Assembly (NCBI GenBank): GCA_002343445.1
Contig: DDSP01000022.1
Coordinates: 18,369 to 51,549 of the forward strand
Direction of reading: 5' to 3'
Origin: Chthonomonas sp. UBA2387
GTDB lineage: Bacteria > Armatimonadota > Fimbriimonadia > Fimbriimonadales > Fimbriimonadaceae
Length of the DNA: 33,181 bases
Part shown: piece by piece, positions 9,233 to 16,819 of the stretch
Layout: every line of letters starts with the position of its first letter
How positions within the stretch are numbered: the stretch's first letter is position 1
Made by a program: the position numbers and the translations under genes
Notes under the pieces: model-generated
Seen by the model: the letters and a program-made list of their open reading frames with translations, nothing else
Told to the model about the DNA's origin: nothing
Database searches by the model: none

Positions 9233-10576
9233 TCACGCCCGAATCAACGCCAGCAGTTCCGATGTCTTTTCCGCGACCAACGCGGCGTCGCCGCGCGCCT
9301 CGACGTTCAACCGGATCACCGGTTCCGTGTTGCTGGAGCGCAGGTTGAAACGCCAGTCGTCGAACGCCACGCTCAGGCCGTCCAGGCGGTCGACCTCGCC
9401 GTGCCCGTACGCGGCTTCGACCCTCGCGATCGCGGCGGCTGGATCGGCCACGGTGGAGTTCACCTCGCCCGAACACGGGAACTTGGCGATCATGTCGCCC
9501 ACCAGTTCGCCGAGCGTCCGCCCCGTCCGCGAAACCAGCCGCGCGATGAGCAAGAACGGGATCATGCCCGAATCGCAGTACCAGTGGTCGCGGAAGTAAT
9601 GGTGTGCGCTCATCTCGCCGCCGTAAGAGGCGTCCTCGGCTCGCATCTTCTCCTTGATGAACGCATGGCCGCTCTTGCACACCACGGCCCGACCACCCAA
9701 CCGCTCGACGATGTCCAGCGTGTTCCACGTCAGGCGCGGATCGTACACGATGATCTGGTTCGGGTCTTCCTCGAGCAAGGCTTGCGAGAGCAGCCCGACG
9801 ATGTAGTAGCCCTCGATGAAGTTGCCGTGTTCGTCGAAGAAGAAGCAGCGGTCGTAGTCGCCATCCCAGGCCACGCCGAAGTCGTAAGTGCCGCCCTTCA
9901 GCCGTGCTTCCGTCGCGGCGCGGGATTCCGCGAGGATGGGGTTGGGCACCCCGTTCGGGAACGTGCCATCGGGTTCGCCCTGCATGACTTCGGCGTCCAA
10001 AGGCAGGTTCGGCAGCAGGTGCTGGAGCGCGATGCCAGCCGCGCCGTTGCCCGGATCGAGCAACACCTTCAGCGGTTTGAGCGCTTCGCCCGGAACCAGT
10101 CGAAGCAGGTGGGCCGTGAAATCGGCGTACACGTCTTGCTCGACGATCGTTCCCGTACCGGTGCGCTCCCAGCGGCCCTCGTGGGCGCGCTTTTCGATGT
10201 CGTTGAGCCCAGAATCGGCGCTGATGGGGCGGCTCTCGGCACGCACCATCTTCATGCCGTTGTACTCGGGCGGGTTGTGGCTGGCCGTGATCATGCAGCC
10301 GCCGTCGTAGCCGTAGTGGGCCGTGGCGAAGTAGACCATCTCGGTGCCGATCATGCCGAGGTGCACCACGTCCACGCCCGCATCGTTGAGCCCCTTGGCC
10401 ATGGCTTGGTAGAGTTCGGGGCCTGAAAGCCGGATGTCGTAGCCGATGCACACCCGCTTCGCGCCCATCTGGTCGGCGTAGGCGCGTCCGATGGCGTAGG
10501 CGATGTCGGCGTTCAGTTCGCTCGGCACCTTGCCGCGCACGTCGTAGGCTTTGAAGCAGGGGAGATACTGGCCCAT
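9233..10576 (-). CDS. Phosphomannomutase/phosphoglucomutase
   Basis: 447-aa alpha-D-phosphohexomutase; it interconverts hexose 6- and 1-phosphates (mannose and/or glucose), feeding GDP-mannose or UDP-glucose for cell-surface polymers. Order of landmarks: FKAYDVRGKVPSEL at the N-terminus, phosphoserine loop MITASHNPPEYNG, metal loop DGDYDR, sugar loop GEMSAHHYFRD, and phosphate-binding RSSNTEP near the C-terminus. The GEMSAH and SSNTEP wording fits the ManB/AlgC group, not glucosamine mutase GlmM. I chose ATG 10576 (MGQYLPCFKAYD); the frame is open to 11014 but would run over gatC. Alternative ATGs are absent nearby. It leads the ftsEX-M23 operon, in keeping with envelope synthesis. Confidence 0.93.
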   Translation of the reverse strand: MGQYLPCFKAYDVRGKVPSELNADIAYAIGRAYADQMGAKRVCIGYDIRLSGPELYQAMAKGLNDAGVDVVHLGMIGTEMVYFATAHYGYDGGCMITASHNPPEYNGMKMVRAESRPISADSGLNDIEKRAHEGRWERTGTGTIVEQDVYADFTAHLLRLVPGEALKPLKVLLDPGNGAAGIALQHLLPNLPLDAEVMQGEPDGTFPNGVPNPILAESRAATEARLKGGTYDFGVAWDGDYDRCFFFDEHGNFIEGYYIVGLLSQALLEEDPNQIIVYDPRLTWNTLDIVERLGGRAVVCKSGHAFIKEKMRAEDASYGGEMSAHHYFRDHWYCDSGMIPFLLIARLVSRTGRTLGELVGDMIAKFPCSGEVNSTVADPAAAIARVEAAYGHGEVDRLDGLSVAFDDWRFNLRSSNTEPVIRLNVEARGDAALVAEKTSELLALIRA

Positions 10577-10773
10577 GCCCCGGTTGTACCTTGCAGGCGG
10601 TTCGGGCCACGGGTTCTGCCGACCAGTTGCCCGCCTGTCCTTGGGGCTGTGTCGTCTAGCCGCTTCCCCTGCGGCACGGGTTCTGGATCTGTCCGACAGA
10701 GCCCGGGTTCGGGTGTCACACTCCACCGAGTCCATCCCAGCCGACCAACCCAAACGTGCTAGAATCAAGCCCC
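10577..10773. promoter_or_regulatory. Divergent promoter region between phosphohexomutase and gatC
   Basis: 197 nt without a gene. On the plus strand TAGAAT (10760-10765) lies 8 nt before the gatC ATG. On the minus strand TACAAC (10588-10583) lies 6 nt before the mutase ATG, a weaker box. A perfect dyad TCTGTC-C-GACAGA sits at 10688-10700 and could be an operator for either side. No convincing -35 elements. Confidence 0.4.
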
Positions 10774-11064
10774 ATGGCGATCTCCCTCGACGAAGTGCGC
10801 CACGTCGCCCGATTGGCTCGTCTCGACCTCGACGAGACCGAGGTGCTCGCCCTGCAAGGCGAGTTGAACGCGTTGCTCGGACACTTCGCCGACATCCAAG
10901 ACGTGGACACCGGAGACCTGCCGCCCGTCTCGCACGCCATGTCTTTGACCAACGTGTGGTCGGATGATCGAGTGGGAGTCGTGCTTCAACGGGCCGAAGC
11001 CCTAAGCAACGCACCGCTCTCCAAAGCCGGCCTTTTCGTCGTTCCGACCATCATCGAGGACTGA
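10774..11064 (+). CDS. gatC: Asp-tRNA(Asn)/Glu-tRNA(Gln) amidotransferase subunit C
   Basis: 96-aa GatC, which clamps GatA and GatB together in the amidotransferase that converts Glu-tRNA(Gln) or Asp-tRNA(Asn) to the amidated form. Diagnostic sequence: SLDEVRHVARLARLDLDETE at the N-terminus and the middle FADIQDVDTGDLPPVSH. The ATG at 10774 fits the family start; the frame is open from 10756. It is preceded by TAGAAT at 8 nt and followed by gatA at 9 nt. A tRNA-Gln(UUG) in the same window is a likely substrate. Confidence 0.95.
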   Translation: MAISLDEVRHVARLARLDLDETEVLALQGELNALLGHFADIQDVDTGDLPPVSHAMSLTNVWSDDRVGVVLQRAEALSNAPLSKAGLFVVPTIIED

Positions 11065-11073
11065 GACCCGCCC

Positions 11074-12525
11074 TTGATCACGACGCTCACCGCCTCCCAA
11101 CTGGCCGAAGGGCTGCGCCGTCGCGAATGGTCCGCGCGCGAAGTCGCTCAGGCCCACCTCGACCGCATCGCCGCCCAAGACCCACACCTCGGCGCGTTCC
11201 TCACGCTTGACACCCAGGAAACGATGCGCTGGGCCGATGCCGCCCAAGCCATGCTGGATTCCGGAGAAGGCGGCCCTCTGTGCGGCGTACCCGTGGCGCT
11301 GAAAGACAACATTGTCACGCAGGGCGTGCGAACCACCTGCGCGTCGCGCATTCTGGAGAACCACGTTCCGGTGTACGACGCCACCGTGACGGCCAAGCTC
11401 AGAGAGCAAGGCTTGGTGCTTCTGGGCAAGACCAACATGGACGAGTTCGCCATGGGCACGTCCACCGAGAACAGCGCCTTCCAACTCACGCGCAACCCCT
11501 GGGACACCGAACGCTCGCCGGGCGGCAGTTCGGGTGGCTCGGCGGCCGCGGTCGCGGGCGAACTGGTGCCCTTGGCTCTGGGGTCCGACACGGGCGGCTC
11601 GATCCGCCAACCCGCTTCCCTTTGCGGCATCGTCGGATTCAAGCCCACCTACGGGCGCTGTTCGCGCTACGGGCTGGTGGCTTTCGGGTCCAGCCTAGAC
11701 CAGATCGGCCCATTCGGGCGAACGGTGGAAGATGCGGCACGGCTCGCTTCGGCGGTCACAGGCCACGATCCCATGGATTCGACGTCGCTGCAGGTCCCAC
11801 CCATCTCGCTGGAAGGGCTCAAAGACGGCAGCCTCAAGGGCCTCCGCATCGGTGTGCTCAGCGAGACGATGGGCGATACAGCCGACGCTGGCGTTCGCGA
11901 GTGCGTGAGTCAAGCGATCGAAGTGCTGCGGCGCGAAGGGGCGGACGTCCGTGAGATTTCCATCCCGTCCATCGCCTACGGCGTCACCACGTATTACATC
12001 ATCGCCCCTGCCGAAGCCAGCAGCAATTTGGCCCGATTCGACGGCGTGCGTTACGGGTTGCGTCAGGAAGGCAAGGGCCACATCGGAATGATGGAGCGCA
12101 CGCGAGCCGTCGGCTTCGGACACGAGGTCAAGGCGCGCATCATGATCGGCACCTACGCGCTGTCCGCAGGCTACTACGATGCGTACTACCTGCGCGCTCA
12201 GCAGGTGCGGGCACTGATGAAGCGAGATTTAGAGCGTGCGTTCGAGGACTTGGACGTCATCCTCTCGCCGACCAGCCCTATCCCGGCGTTCAAGATCGGC
12301 GAGTTGAGCGCTGACCCGCTCGCCCTGAAGCTACTCGACGTGTGCACCATTCCAGCCAACATGGCGGGTTGCCCGGCTCTGTCGCTCAACTGCGGGTTCA
12401 CGAACGGCTTGCCTGTCGGCTTGCACCTGATGGCACCCGCCCTGGCCGACGAGAAACTCCTCCAAATCGCGTTTGCGGTGGAATCTGCACTTCCGAATGC
12501 CACCGGACGACCTCCCATGCCGTAA
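11074..12525 (+). CDS. gatA: Asp-tRNA(Asn)/Glu-tRNA(Gln) amidotransferase subunit A
   Basis: 483-aa amidase-family subunit that releases ammonia from glutamine or asparagine for tRNA-dependent amidation. The Ser-cisSer-Lys triad is visible: Lys in VALKDNI, the Gly/Ser-rich SPGGSSGGSAA, and the nucleophile loop GSDTGGSIRQPA. Full length compared with about 480-490 aa in the family. The start is a TTG codon at 11074, 9 nt behind gatC; no ATG lies in a suitable place before the first helix TASQLAEGLRRREWS. gatB is not in this window, so the third subunit must be encoded elsewhere. Confidence 0.96.
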   Translation: MITTLTASQLAEGLRRREWSAREVAQAHLDRIAAQDPHLGAFLTLDTQETMRWADAAQAMLDSGEGGPLCGVPVALKDNIVTQGVRTTCASRILENHVPVYDATVTAKLREQGLVLLGKTNMDEFAMGTSTENSAFQLTRNPWDTERSPGGSSGGSAAAVAGELVPLALGSDTGGSIRQPASLCGIVGFKPTYGRCSRYGLVAFGSSLDQIGPFGRTVEDAARLASAVTGHDPMDSTSLQVPPISLEGLKDGSLKGLRIGVLSETMGDTADAGVRECVSQAIEVLRREGADVREISIPSIAYGVTTYYIIAPAEASSNLARFDGVRYGLRQEGKGHIGMMERTRAVGFGHEVKARIMIGTYALSAGYYDAYYLRAQQVRALMKRDLERAFEDLDVILSPTSPIPAFKIGELSADPLALKLLDVCTIPANMAGCPALSLNCGFTNGLPVGLHLMAPALADEKLLQIAFAVESALPNATGRPPMP

Positions 12526-12534
12526 CGTAGGTGT

Positions 12535-13389
12535 ATGGACGACATCGAACGCCAAGATCGCGCGCTGTTTCTCAGCGAACTGGCGTCCGGGGGAAGGTGG
12601 TTCTATCTCGGCATCCCGATCGCCTTGTTGACGTGGGGGTTCATGACCTACGATTCGCCGTTCAACCTGGTGGCCGCTGGGGCGATGGTCGCCGTTTGGG
12701 TGGCCGGCGCGCACAAGGCGAGCATCGCCAAGCGATGGACGTCGCCGCACCTTCGCCGCCTATGGATGGAGTGCGAGAACCGGCTTCAACTCTTCCAGAA
12801 AGTCCTCTCCAAGATGCGAAAGGAGCAGGTCGCCGACCTGCAGGAGATGCCCAAGACGGTAGAGCGTGTCTCCCTCTCCGTGTACGCCGCGTTGCGCCGC
12901 GCCGACTTCATCGCAAAGGACGTCCAATCCACCGAGCAGTCACTCCACCAACGCCCGACCGTATGGATCGCGAGCAGCAAGGACTCGCACGCGCAAGAAC
13001 TCTACCGGATCGCCGACCGCAACATCGCCGAGTATCGGCAGCACCTTCAGGGCGTGATGGCGGGAGTCCAGCGGACCGAAGCCCAGGCGGCCGTGTTCAT
13101 CACCACGGTGGACACGCTGCGGATGAAGATGATCGGTTACCGATTTGCCGGGCGCAGCCCGGAGGTCTCGCATCGCGAGTTCATCTCGGCGCTCGACGAG
13201 GCCAAACTCCAGTTGCAGAGCATCGACCACGCGTTGGAGGAACTCGACTTTGGTGCCGCTCGCTTGGAACTTGAAACATCTCTGCAGGAGATGGAAAAAG
13301 CCGTTGAGACTGCCCAGGAAGAACACGTCTCGCTAACCGAGCCGCCCCCGTTCCGGACGACCCCGCCCCCACCCCCTCCTTTCCGCTGA
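12535..13389 (+). CDS. Membrane-anchored coiled-coil protein of unknown function
   Basis: 284-aa protein I do not recognise. The N-terminus has two closely spaced hydrophobic segments (about residues 22-40 and 44-62), forming a hairpin in the membrane; the rest is a long, mostly helical, charged cytosolic region (about 65-265) with coiled-coil character, then a Pro-rich tail with a run of six prolines. An AGGTG sits a few nt before ATG 12535. The gene lies 9 nt after gatA and 3 nt before ispE, so it belongs to the gatCA-ispE transcript. The two-helix plus coiled-coil plan recalls XpaC/TelA-like proteins, but this is a weak resemblance. Confidence 0.75.
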   Translation: MDDIERQDRALFLSELASGGRWFYLGIPIALLTWGFMTYDSPFNLVAAGAMVAVWVAGAHKASIAKRWTSPHLRRLWMECENRLQLFQKVLSKMRKEQVADLQEMPKTVERVSLSVYAALRRADFIAKDVQSTEQSLHQRPTVWIASSKDSHAQELYRIADRNIAEYRQHLQGVMAGVQRTEAQAAVFITTVDTLRMKMIGYRFAGRSPEVSHREFISALDEAKLQLQSIDHALEELDFGAARLELETSLQEMEKAVETAQEEHVSLTEPPPFRTTPPPPPPFR

Positions 13390-13392
13390 GCC

Positions 13393-14226
13393 ATGGTCTA
13401 TCGCACCGAGTGCCAGGCCAAGTTGAACCTGTTCTTGGCCGTTGGCCCCCCCGACGCGTCCGGCTACCACCCGTTGCGGTCGGTCTTCCAGTCCATCTCG
13501 CTGGCCGATCGGCTGAAGGTGGAGACCGGTGTAGCGGCCACCGAGTTCCTCTGCAACGACCACACTGTTCCGAAAGAGAACACGCTGACCAAGGCGCTTC
13601 GACTCTTTCGCGAGTACACCGAAGTCCCGGACGTTCGGATTACGTTGGACAAGCGCATCCCGGCCCAAAGTGGCCTTGGTGGCGGGAGTTCGGACGCCGG
13701 GCGGCTGATCGCGATCCTGCACGTGATTACAGGACGCAGGCTCTCTGAACGAGAGCAACGCGAGATCGCGGGTGCGGTCGGCTCCGATGTGCCGTTCTTC
13801 CTGGTGGGAGGACGCGCGCAGATCGAGGGCTTCGGCGAGCGAGTCATGCCGCTGGACGACCCGGATCCGCTGCCTTGGTACGTCGTCGTGCGTCCCCCGT
13901 TCGGATGCTCGACCCCCGAGATGTACCGGGCGCTGGACCAGTACGAGCGCCCGTTCCTGGATTTCGGTTACATGCCAGCGGTCAACGACTTCGAGTCGGT
14001 CGCACCGTGGGGTTGCCTGCAACTCAAAGCGGCGCTGCTGGCCCAAGGAGCCGTAGAGGCCCTGCTGTCCGGGAGCGGTTCGGCGGTTTTTGGGCGTTTC
14101 GACGACGAACGGGCCGCACACTCCGCAGCGGAAGCGTTGGCGGGCGAGGGTATGGTTTGGGTCACGCAGGCGACGACGCGAGCGGACTTCGCACGAATCG
14201 AGCGAGGCGCGTCGGGTCGCGGCTGA
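13393..14226 (+). CDS. ispE: 4-diphosphocytidyl-2-C-methyl-D-erythritol kinase
   Basis: 277-aa GHMP kinase of the MEP isoprenoid pathway; it phosphorylates CDP-methylerythritol in the cytosol. N-terminal QAKLNLFLAVGPPDASGYHP contains the substrate-binding Lys/Asn and GYH motif, the ATP loop is PAQSGLGGGSSDAG (about residues 92-105), and GSDVPFFL plus the late LLSGSGSAVFG complete the GHMP set. Length is close to the family norm of about 280. ATG 13393 comes 3 nt after the preceding stop. The last 65 nt overlap the 3' end of the convergent proteasome gene, an unusually long tail-to-tail overlap. Confidence 0.95.
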   Translation: MVYRTECQAKLNLFLAVGPPDASGYHPLRSVFQSISLADRLKVETGVAATEFLCNDHTVPKENTLTKALRLFREYTEVPDVRITLDKRIPAQSGLGGGSSDAGRLIAILHVITGRRLSEREQREIAGAVGSDVPFFLVGGRAQIEGFGERVMPLDDPDPLPWYVVVRPPFGCSTPEMYRALDQYERPFLDFGYMPAVNDFESVAPWGCLQLKAALLAQGAVEALLSGSGSAVFGRFDDERAAHSAAEALAGEGMVWVTQATTRADFARIERGASGRG

Positions 14227-14824
14227 GCAGGACCGTCTCATCGCTCAAGCCTTGCCGAGTCTCGGTGTCCTCGGCCGTCATGGCGTCCCATGCAGCCCGC
14301 ATCCGCACGATCGCCGACTCGAACGACTCACTGGGCTCAGCGGCGAACGGCTCGCCTTCGTGGGTCGGGCCCACCCAGGCCGATCCGCTGTGCTCGGAGT
14401 AGTCGCCATCGAAGTCGAGCACGAAGAAGCGATCGTCATCAGGCGTCTCGCCCACCTCGGCGAACAGCGAGCGGACGACAAACGGGCTGGAGCCGAAGTT
14501 GCCGAACGCCGACTTCACCGGTCCGCTGATCGCGGTCACGACGCGCTGGATCGTCACGTCCTCCTCGCTGCCCCGGTAACCCTCGCGGTGGGCGAACTCC
14601 ACCGCGGCGACGCGCAGCGCCTCGATGTCCGACTGCTGCCCGATCGCCGAGAAGGCGAGCCGGTCGTAGATCTCAAACACCTTGTCGCGCTGCTTGCGGC
14701 GCGTGAAGATGGCCACACCCTCTCGGCAGGAGGCGGCCAATACGGGAGCTCCATGGGCGAGTTTGGCCTCGACGTAGCCGGCACGGTGACCGACGCCTTC
14801 CTGCCAGTCGAACGGGGTGAGCAT
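14162..14824 (-). CDS. prcA: Proteasome alpha-type subunit (PrcA-like)
   Basis: 220-aa Ntn-hydrolase-fold protein resembling the alpha subunit of the bacterial 20S proteasome. The alpha rings form the gate on which ATPases such as Mpa dock. Visible match: GVAIFTRRKQRDKVFEIYDR, LAFSAIGQQSDIEALRVAA and FAHREGY, the strand-turn-strand core shared by PrcA proteins. The N-terminus lacks a processed catalytic Thr, as expected for alpha. The C-terminus is short and Arg/Ser rich. No prcB, pafA, dop, mpa or pup/UBact gene is in the window, so partners must be elsewhere. A TATAAG box (14832-14837) 7 nt before ATG 14824 suggests its own promoter. It overlaps ispE tail-to-tail by 65 nt. Confidence 0.82.
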   Translation of the reverse strand: MLTPFDWQEGVGHRAGYVEAKLAHGAPVLAASCREGVAIFTRRKQRDKVFEIYDRLAFSAIGQQSDIEALRVAAVEFAHREGYRGSEEDVTIQRVVTAISGPVKSAFGNFGSSPFVVRSLFAEVGETPDDDRFFVLDFDGDYSEHSGSAWVGPTHEGEPFAAEPSESFESAIVRMRAAWDAMTAEDTETRQGLSDETVLLSRDPTRLARFVRSPLASSPA

Positions 14825-14831
14825 CTGCTAC

Positions 14832-14837
14832 CTTATA
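14832..14837 (-). promoter_or_regulatory. -10 box (TATAAG) 7 nt before prcA ATG
   Basis: TATAAG on the minus strand, with GCGACA 18 nt upstream as a partial -35. Spacing to the start predicts a leaderless or near-leaderless prcA transcript starting within the gap behind the exported repeat protein. Confidence 0.45.
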
Positions 14838-14872
14838 CTCGCTCGACGCCTCGAATGTCGCACCCCTGACCC

Positions 14873-15412
14873 TCAAAGACATGACGGAGCACATCGCTCC
14901 AATTCGCGTTGGCCGCCCGACGGGGGACGGAGCTTCGACGTCAGTCGCCCGTGGTCAGTCCACGCTTCGACGACGCCTCTCCGCATCCGAATCGAAGAGT
15001 CGCCCCACCGCCACGTCTCGCGACCCTGCGTGTCCACGGCTTCCAGCACGTCGGGGGTTCCGAACGCGCGCACCACGGCGGACTCGGACGAGCCCTTGGT
15101 CACGGCCTCCGCGTTGGGGTCGGCGTCGCCCATCTTCACCTTGAGGTTGCCGGTGTTTTTCCAGCCGACGACCTTGCCCTTGCGAAGCGTCACCTCGGAC
15201 TTGCCAAAGGTGGCGATGACGTCTCCGAAACCACGCACTTCGCGCACTTTGTCAGGCGACCCCATCACCTGACGCAAGGTACGTTCCTCGGAACCCCGGG
15301 TAAACGTCTTGGGCTCGGACTGGCCCAAAACCACGACAGAGCAAGCGACGATGGCGAGGGACACGACGGTCCCCCAGGGCCGTCGGCCCTCGAAACACGA
15401 TATCCACCTCAT
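14873..15412 (-). CDS. Exported protein with two BamE/SmpA-like repeats
   Basis: 179-aa protein with an N-terminal hydrophobic segment (about residues 14-30, VVSLAIVACSVVVLGQ), so exported or anchored. The mature part contains two related units: about 42-94 (LRQVMGSPDKVREV ... VVGWKNTGNLKVK) and about 110-160 (VVRAFGTPDVLEAV ... VVEAWTDHGRLTSK). Each has the helix-GTPD-strand-strand pattern seen in BamE/SmpA-like small lipoproteins, where a G-x-P turn follows a short helix. The relation is by pattern only. ATG 15412 is preceded by GTG 15415; a CAGAAT box lies 8 nt before the ATG. It sits between the interrupted outer-membrane gene and prcA. Confidence 0.7.
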   Translation of the reverse strand: MRWISCFEGRRPWGTVVSLAIVACSVVVLGQSEPKTFTRGSEERTLRQVMGSPDKVREVRGFGDVIATFGKSEVTLRKGKVVGWKNTGNLKVKMGDADPNAEAVTKGSSESAVVRAFGTPDVLEAVDTQGRETWRWGDSSIRMRRGVVEAWTDHGRLTSKLRPPSGGQRELERCAPSCL

Positions 15413-15488
15413 CACCCCCTATTCTGAACGCGGGGTGACGCGATTTGGGTTAAGGGCCAGCGCAATGTGCAGAAAATGCGGCCAAATC

Positions 15489-16115
15489 TCAGAACGAGCG
15501 ACCGATCGAGACGCCCAGATAGCGCGTCTTGACCCAGAGCAGCGTCACGCTGTGGTCGCCCGCCGCGTGGGTCAGCATCAGGTGGGTGTTGCGCCCATCG
15601 TGCATGACCATCCCGTCCAACGTGTCGGCCAGGCGCAAGTTCGCGCCCCATGGGAACACGGGTCGCCTCTCGAATCCGCCATAGCTCACGCCTCCGTAGA
15701 GTGCGGCCCGGGTCGAAACGCTTCTTGCAGCCGTGACATAGACCGATTGGGTCCCCGGCGGGGAGAAGATGCGGTCGCTGCTCGTCCCCAAAGTGACCAT
15801 CGGCCAGCGATCGGTCTCGGTCAGTGCCACCCAGTTGGCGATGGGGCCGACCTCGCCCGCAGCGGGGTTGAACTCCAAACCAGCCTGGAAACGGGGCGTG
15901 AAGGCATACGCACCGGTGAAGCGCCAGCGGGGACGCTTGGCGTCGGTGCCCACAAATCGCCCCGAGAAGACGAACCGATGCTCGAAGTTCCCCGAACCGA
16001 GGAACCGACCCTCACCGGGTCACCCGGTTCAGGTGGGGACGGCGACGGTGCTCTTCTCTTGAGCGATGGTCATCGCTGCGAGGCCCAAACCCAATGCGAA
16101 AGCGAGGCGCTTCAT
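15489..16115 (-). pseudogene. Outer-membrane-type protein interrupted by two in-frame stops
   Basis: A signal peptide (MKRLAFALGLGLAAMTIAQE) starts at ATG 16115, overlapping the response-regulator stop as TGATG. After 28 codons come TGA (16031-16029) and, two codons on, TGA (16022-16020); the same frame then continues without a stop for about 177 codons to 15489. The downstream part has alternating-strand character and ends in SIGRSF, with the terminal Phe typical of outer-membrane barrels. The break coincides with a palindrome ACCGGGT-C-ACCCGGT (16014-16028). Two compensating 1-nt indels around it would restore one reading frame, so either a sequencing/assembly error or a real lesion is possible. 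A late GTG (15953) could start only a truncated barrel without signal. Confidence 0.65.
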
Positions 16116-16780
16116 CACTGTTCGCTGACGAGCTTGGCCTTCATCGCCATGATCGTCAGCTCGGTTCGGCTGTTCGCCTGCAACGCCTTGAGGATGTTGC
16201 TGACGTGATTCTTCACGGTCTTCTCAGCGATGTTCAGCTTCTGGGCGATCTCCTTGTTGCGGAGTCCCTGGGCCACCAACTTGAGGACCTCGAGTTCGCG
16301 GTCGCTGAGCACGTAGAGCCATGTGTCGTCCACCTCTTCCTCGCGTTGCGGCTTGTTCGAGAAGTACTCGATCATCTTCGCGGCGATCTTGGGGGTGACC
16401 TTGGCTTCGCCTTGGTGCGCCAAGCGGATGGCGTCCACCACGTCCTTGGGGCTGCTGGTCTTGAGCAGATAGCCCCGCGCTCCGGCGCGGAACGCATCGT
16501 ACACCGTGTCGTCGTCCTCCTGGACCGTGAGGATGACGGGGATGACGTGCTTCTCCTTGGTCAGCAACTTCTGCACCAGTTCGATGCCCGTCAGCTTCGG
16601 CATGTTGATGTCGGTGAGCAGCACGTCGGGCGGGTCCTCGAGACAAACGTTCAGAGCTTCCTCTCCATCCTTGCAGACGGCCAACAACTCGCAATCCGGC
16701 ATCAGATTGGAGAGCGTCTTCTTGAGGACCTCGCGATAGGCCTCTTCATCGTCCGCGATGACCACGCGAATCTTGTCCAT
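16115..16780 (-). CDS. NarL/LuxR-type two-component response regulator
   Basis: 221-aa cytosolic transcription regulator. Receiver domain residues 1-125: acidic pair Asp10/Asp11, phospho-acceptor Asp57 in LLTDINMP, Thr85 and Lys107, all in the expected places. C-terminal LuxR helix-turn-helix about 156-205: LSDRELEVLKLVAQGLRNKE and EKTVKNHVSNILKAL. The receiver is standard, so it should be switched by phosphorylation, but no histidine kinase gene is in the window. A CATAAT box (16793-16788) lies 7 nt before the ATG. Its stop overlaps the start of the outer-membrane gene by 1 nt (TGATG), so that gene is translationally coupled and may be a target or partner. Confidence 0.94.
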   Translation of the reverse strand: MDKIRVVIADDEEAYREVLKKTLSNLMPDCELLAVCKDGEEALNVCLEDPPDVLLTDINMPKLTGIELVQKLLTKEKHVIPVILTVQEDDDTVYDAFRAGARGYLLKTSSPKDVVDAIRLAHQGEAKVTPKIAAKMIEYFSNKPQREEEVDDTWLYVLSDRELEVLKLVAQGLRNKEIAQKLNIAEKTVKNHVSNILKALQANSRTELTIMAMKAKLVSEQ

Positions 16781-16787
16781 GCGCGGG

Positions 16788-16793
16788 ATTATG
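16788..16793 (-). promoter_or_regulatory. -10 box (CATAAT) 7 nt before response-regulator ATG
   Basis: CATAAT with TTGCCC 18 nt upstream as a plausible -35. The spacing predicts transcription starting at or next to the start codon. Confidence 0.5.
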
Positions 16794-16819
16794 ACACTTG
16801 GGCCCTCGTTCGGGCAAAG

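Noticed and set aside
15821..16015. 64-codon minus frame in the interrupted outer-membrane gene
   Set aside because: It is Ser/Pro/Arg-rich off-frame sequence; only about 17 nt of that phase, next to the palindrome, might be used if two indels are real.
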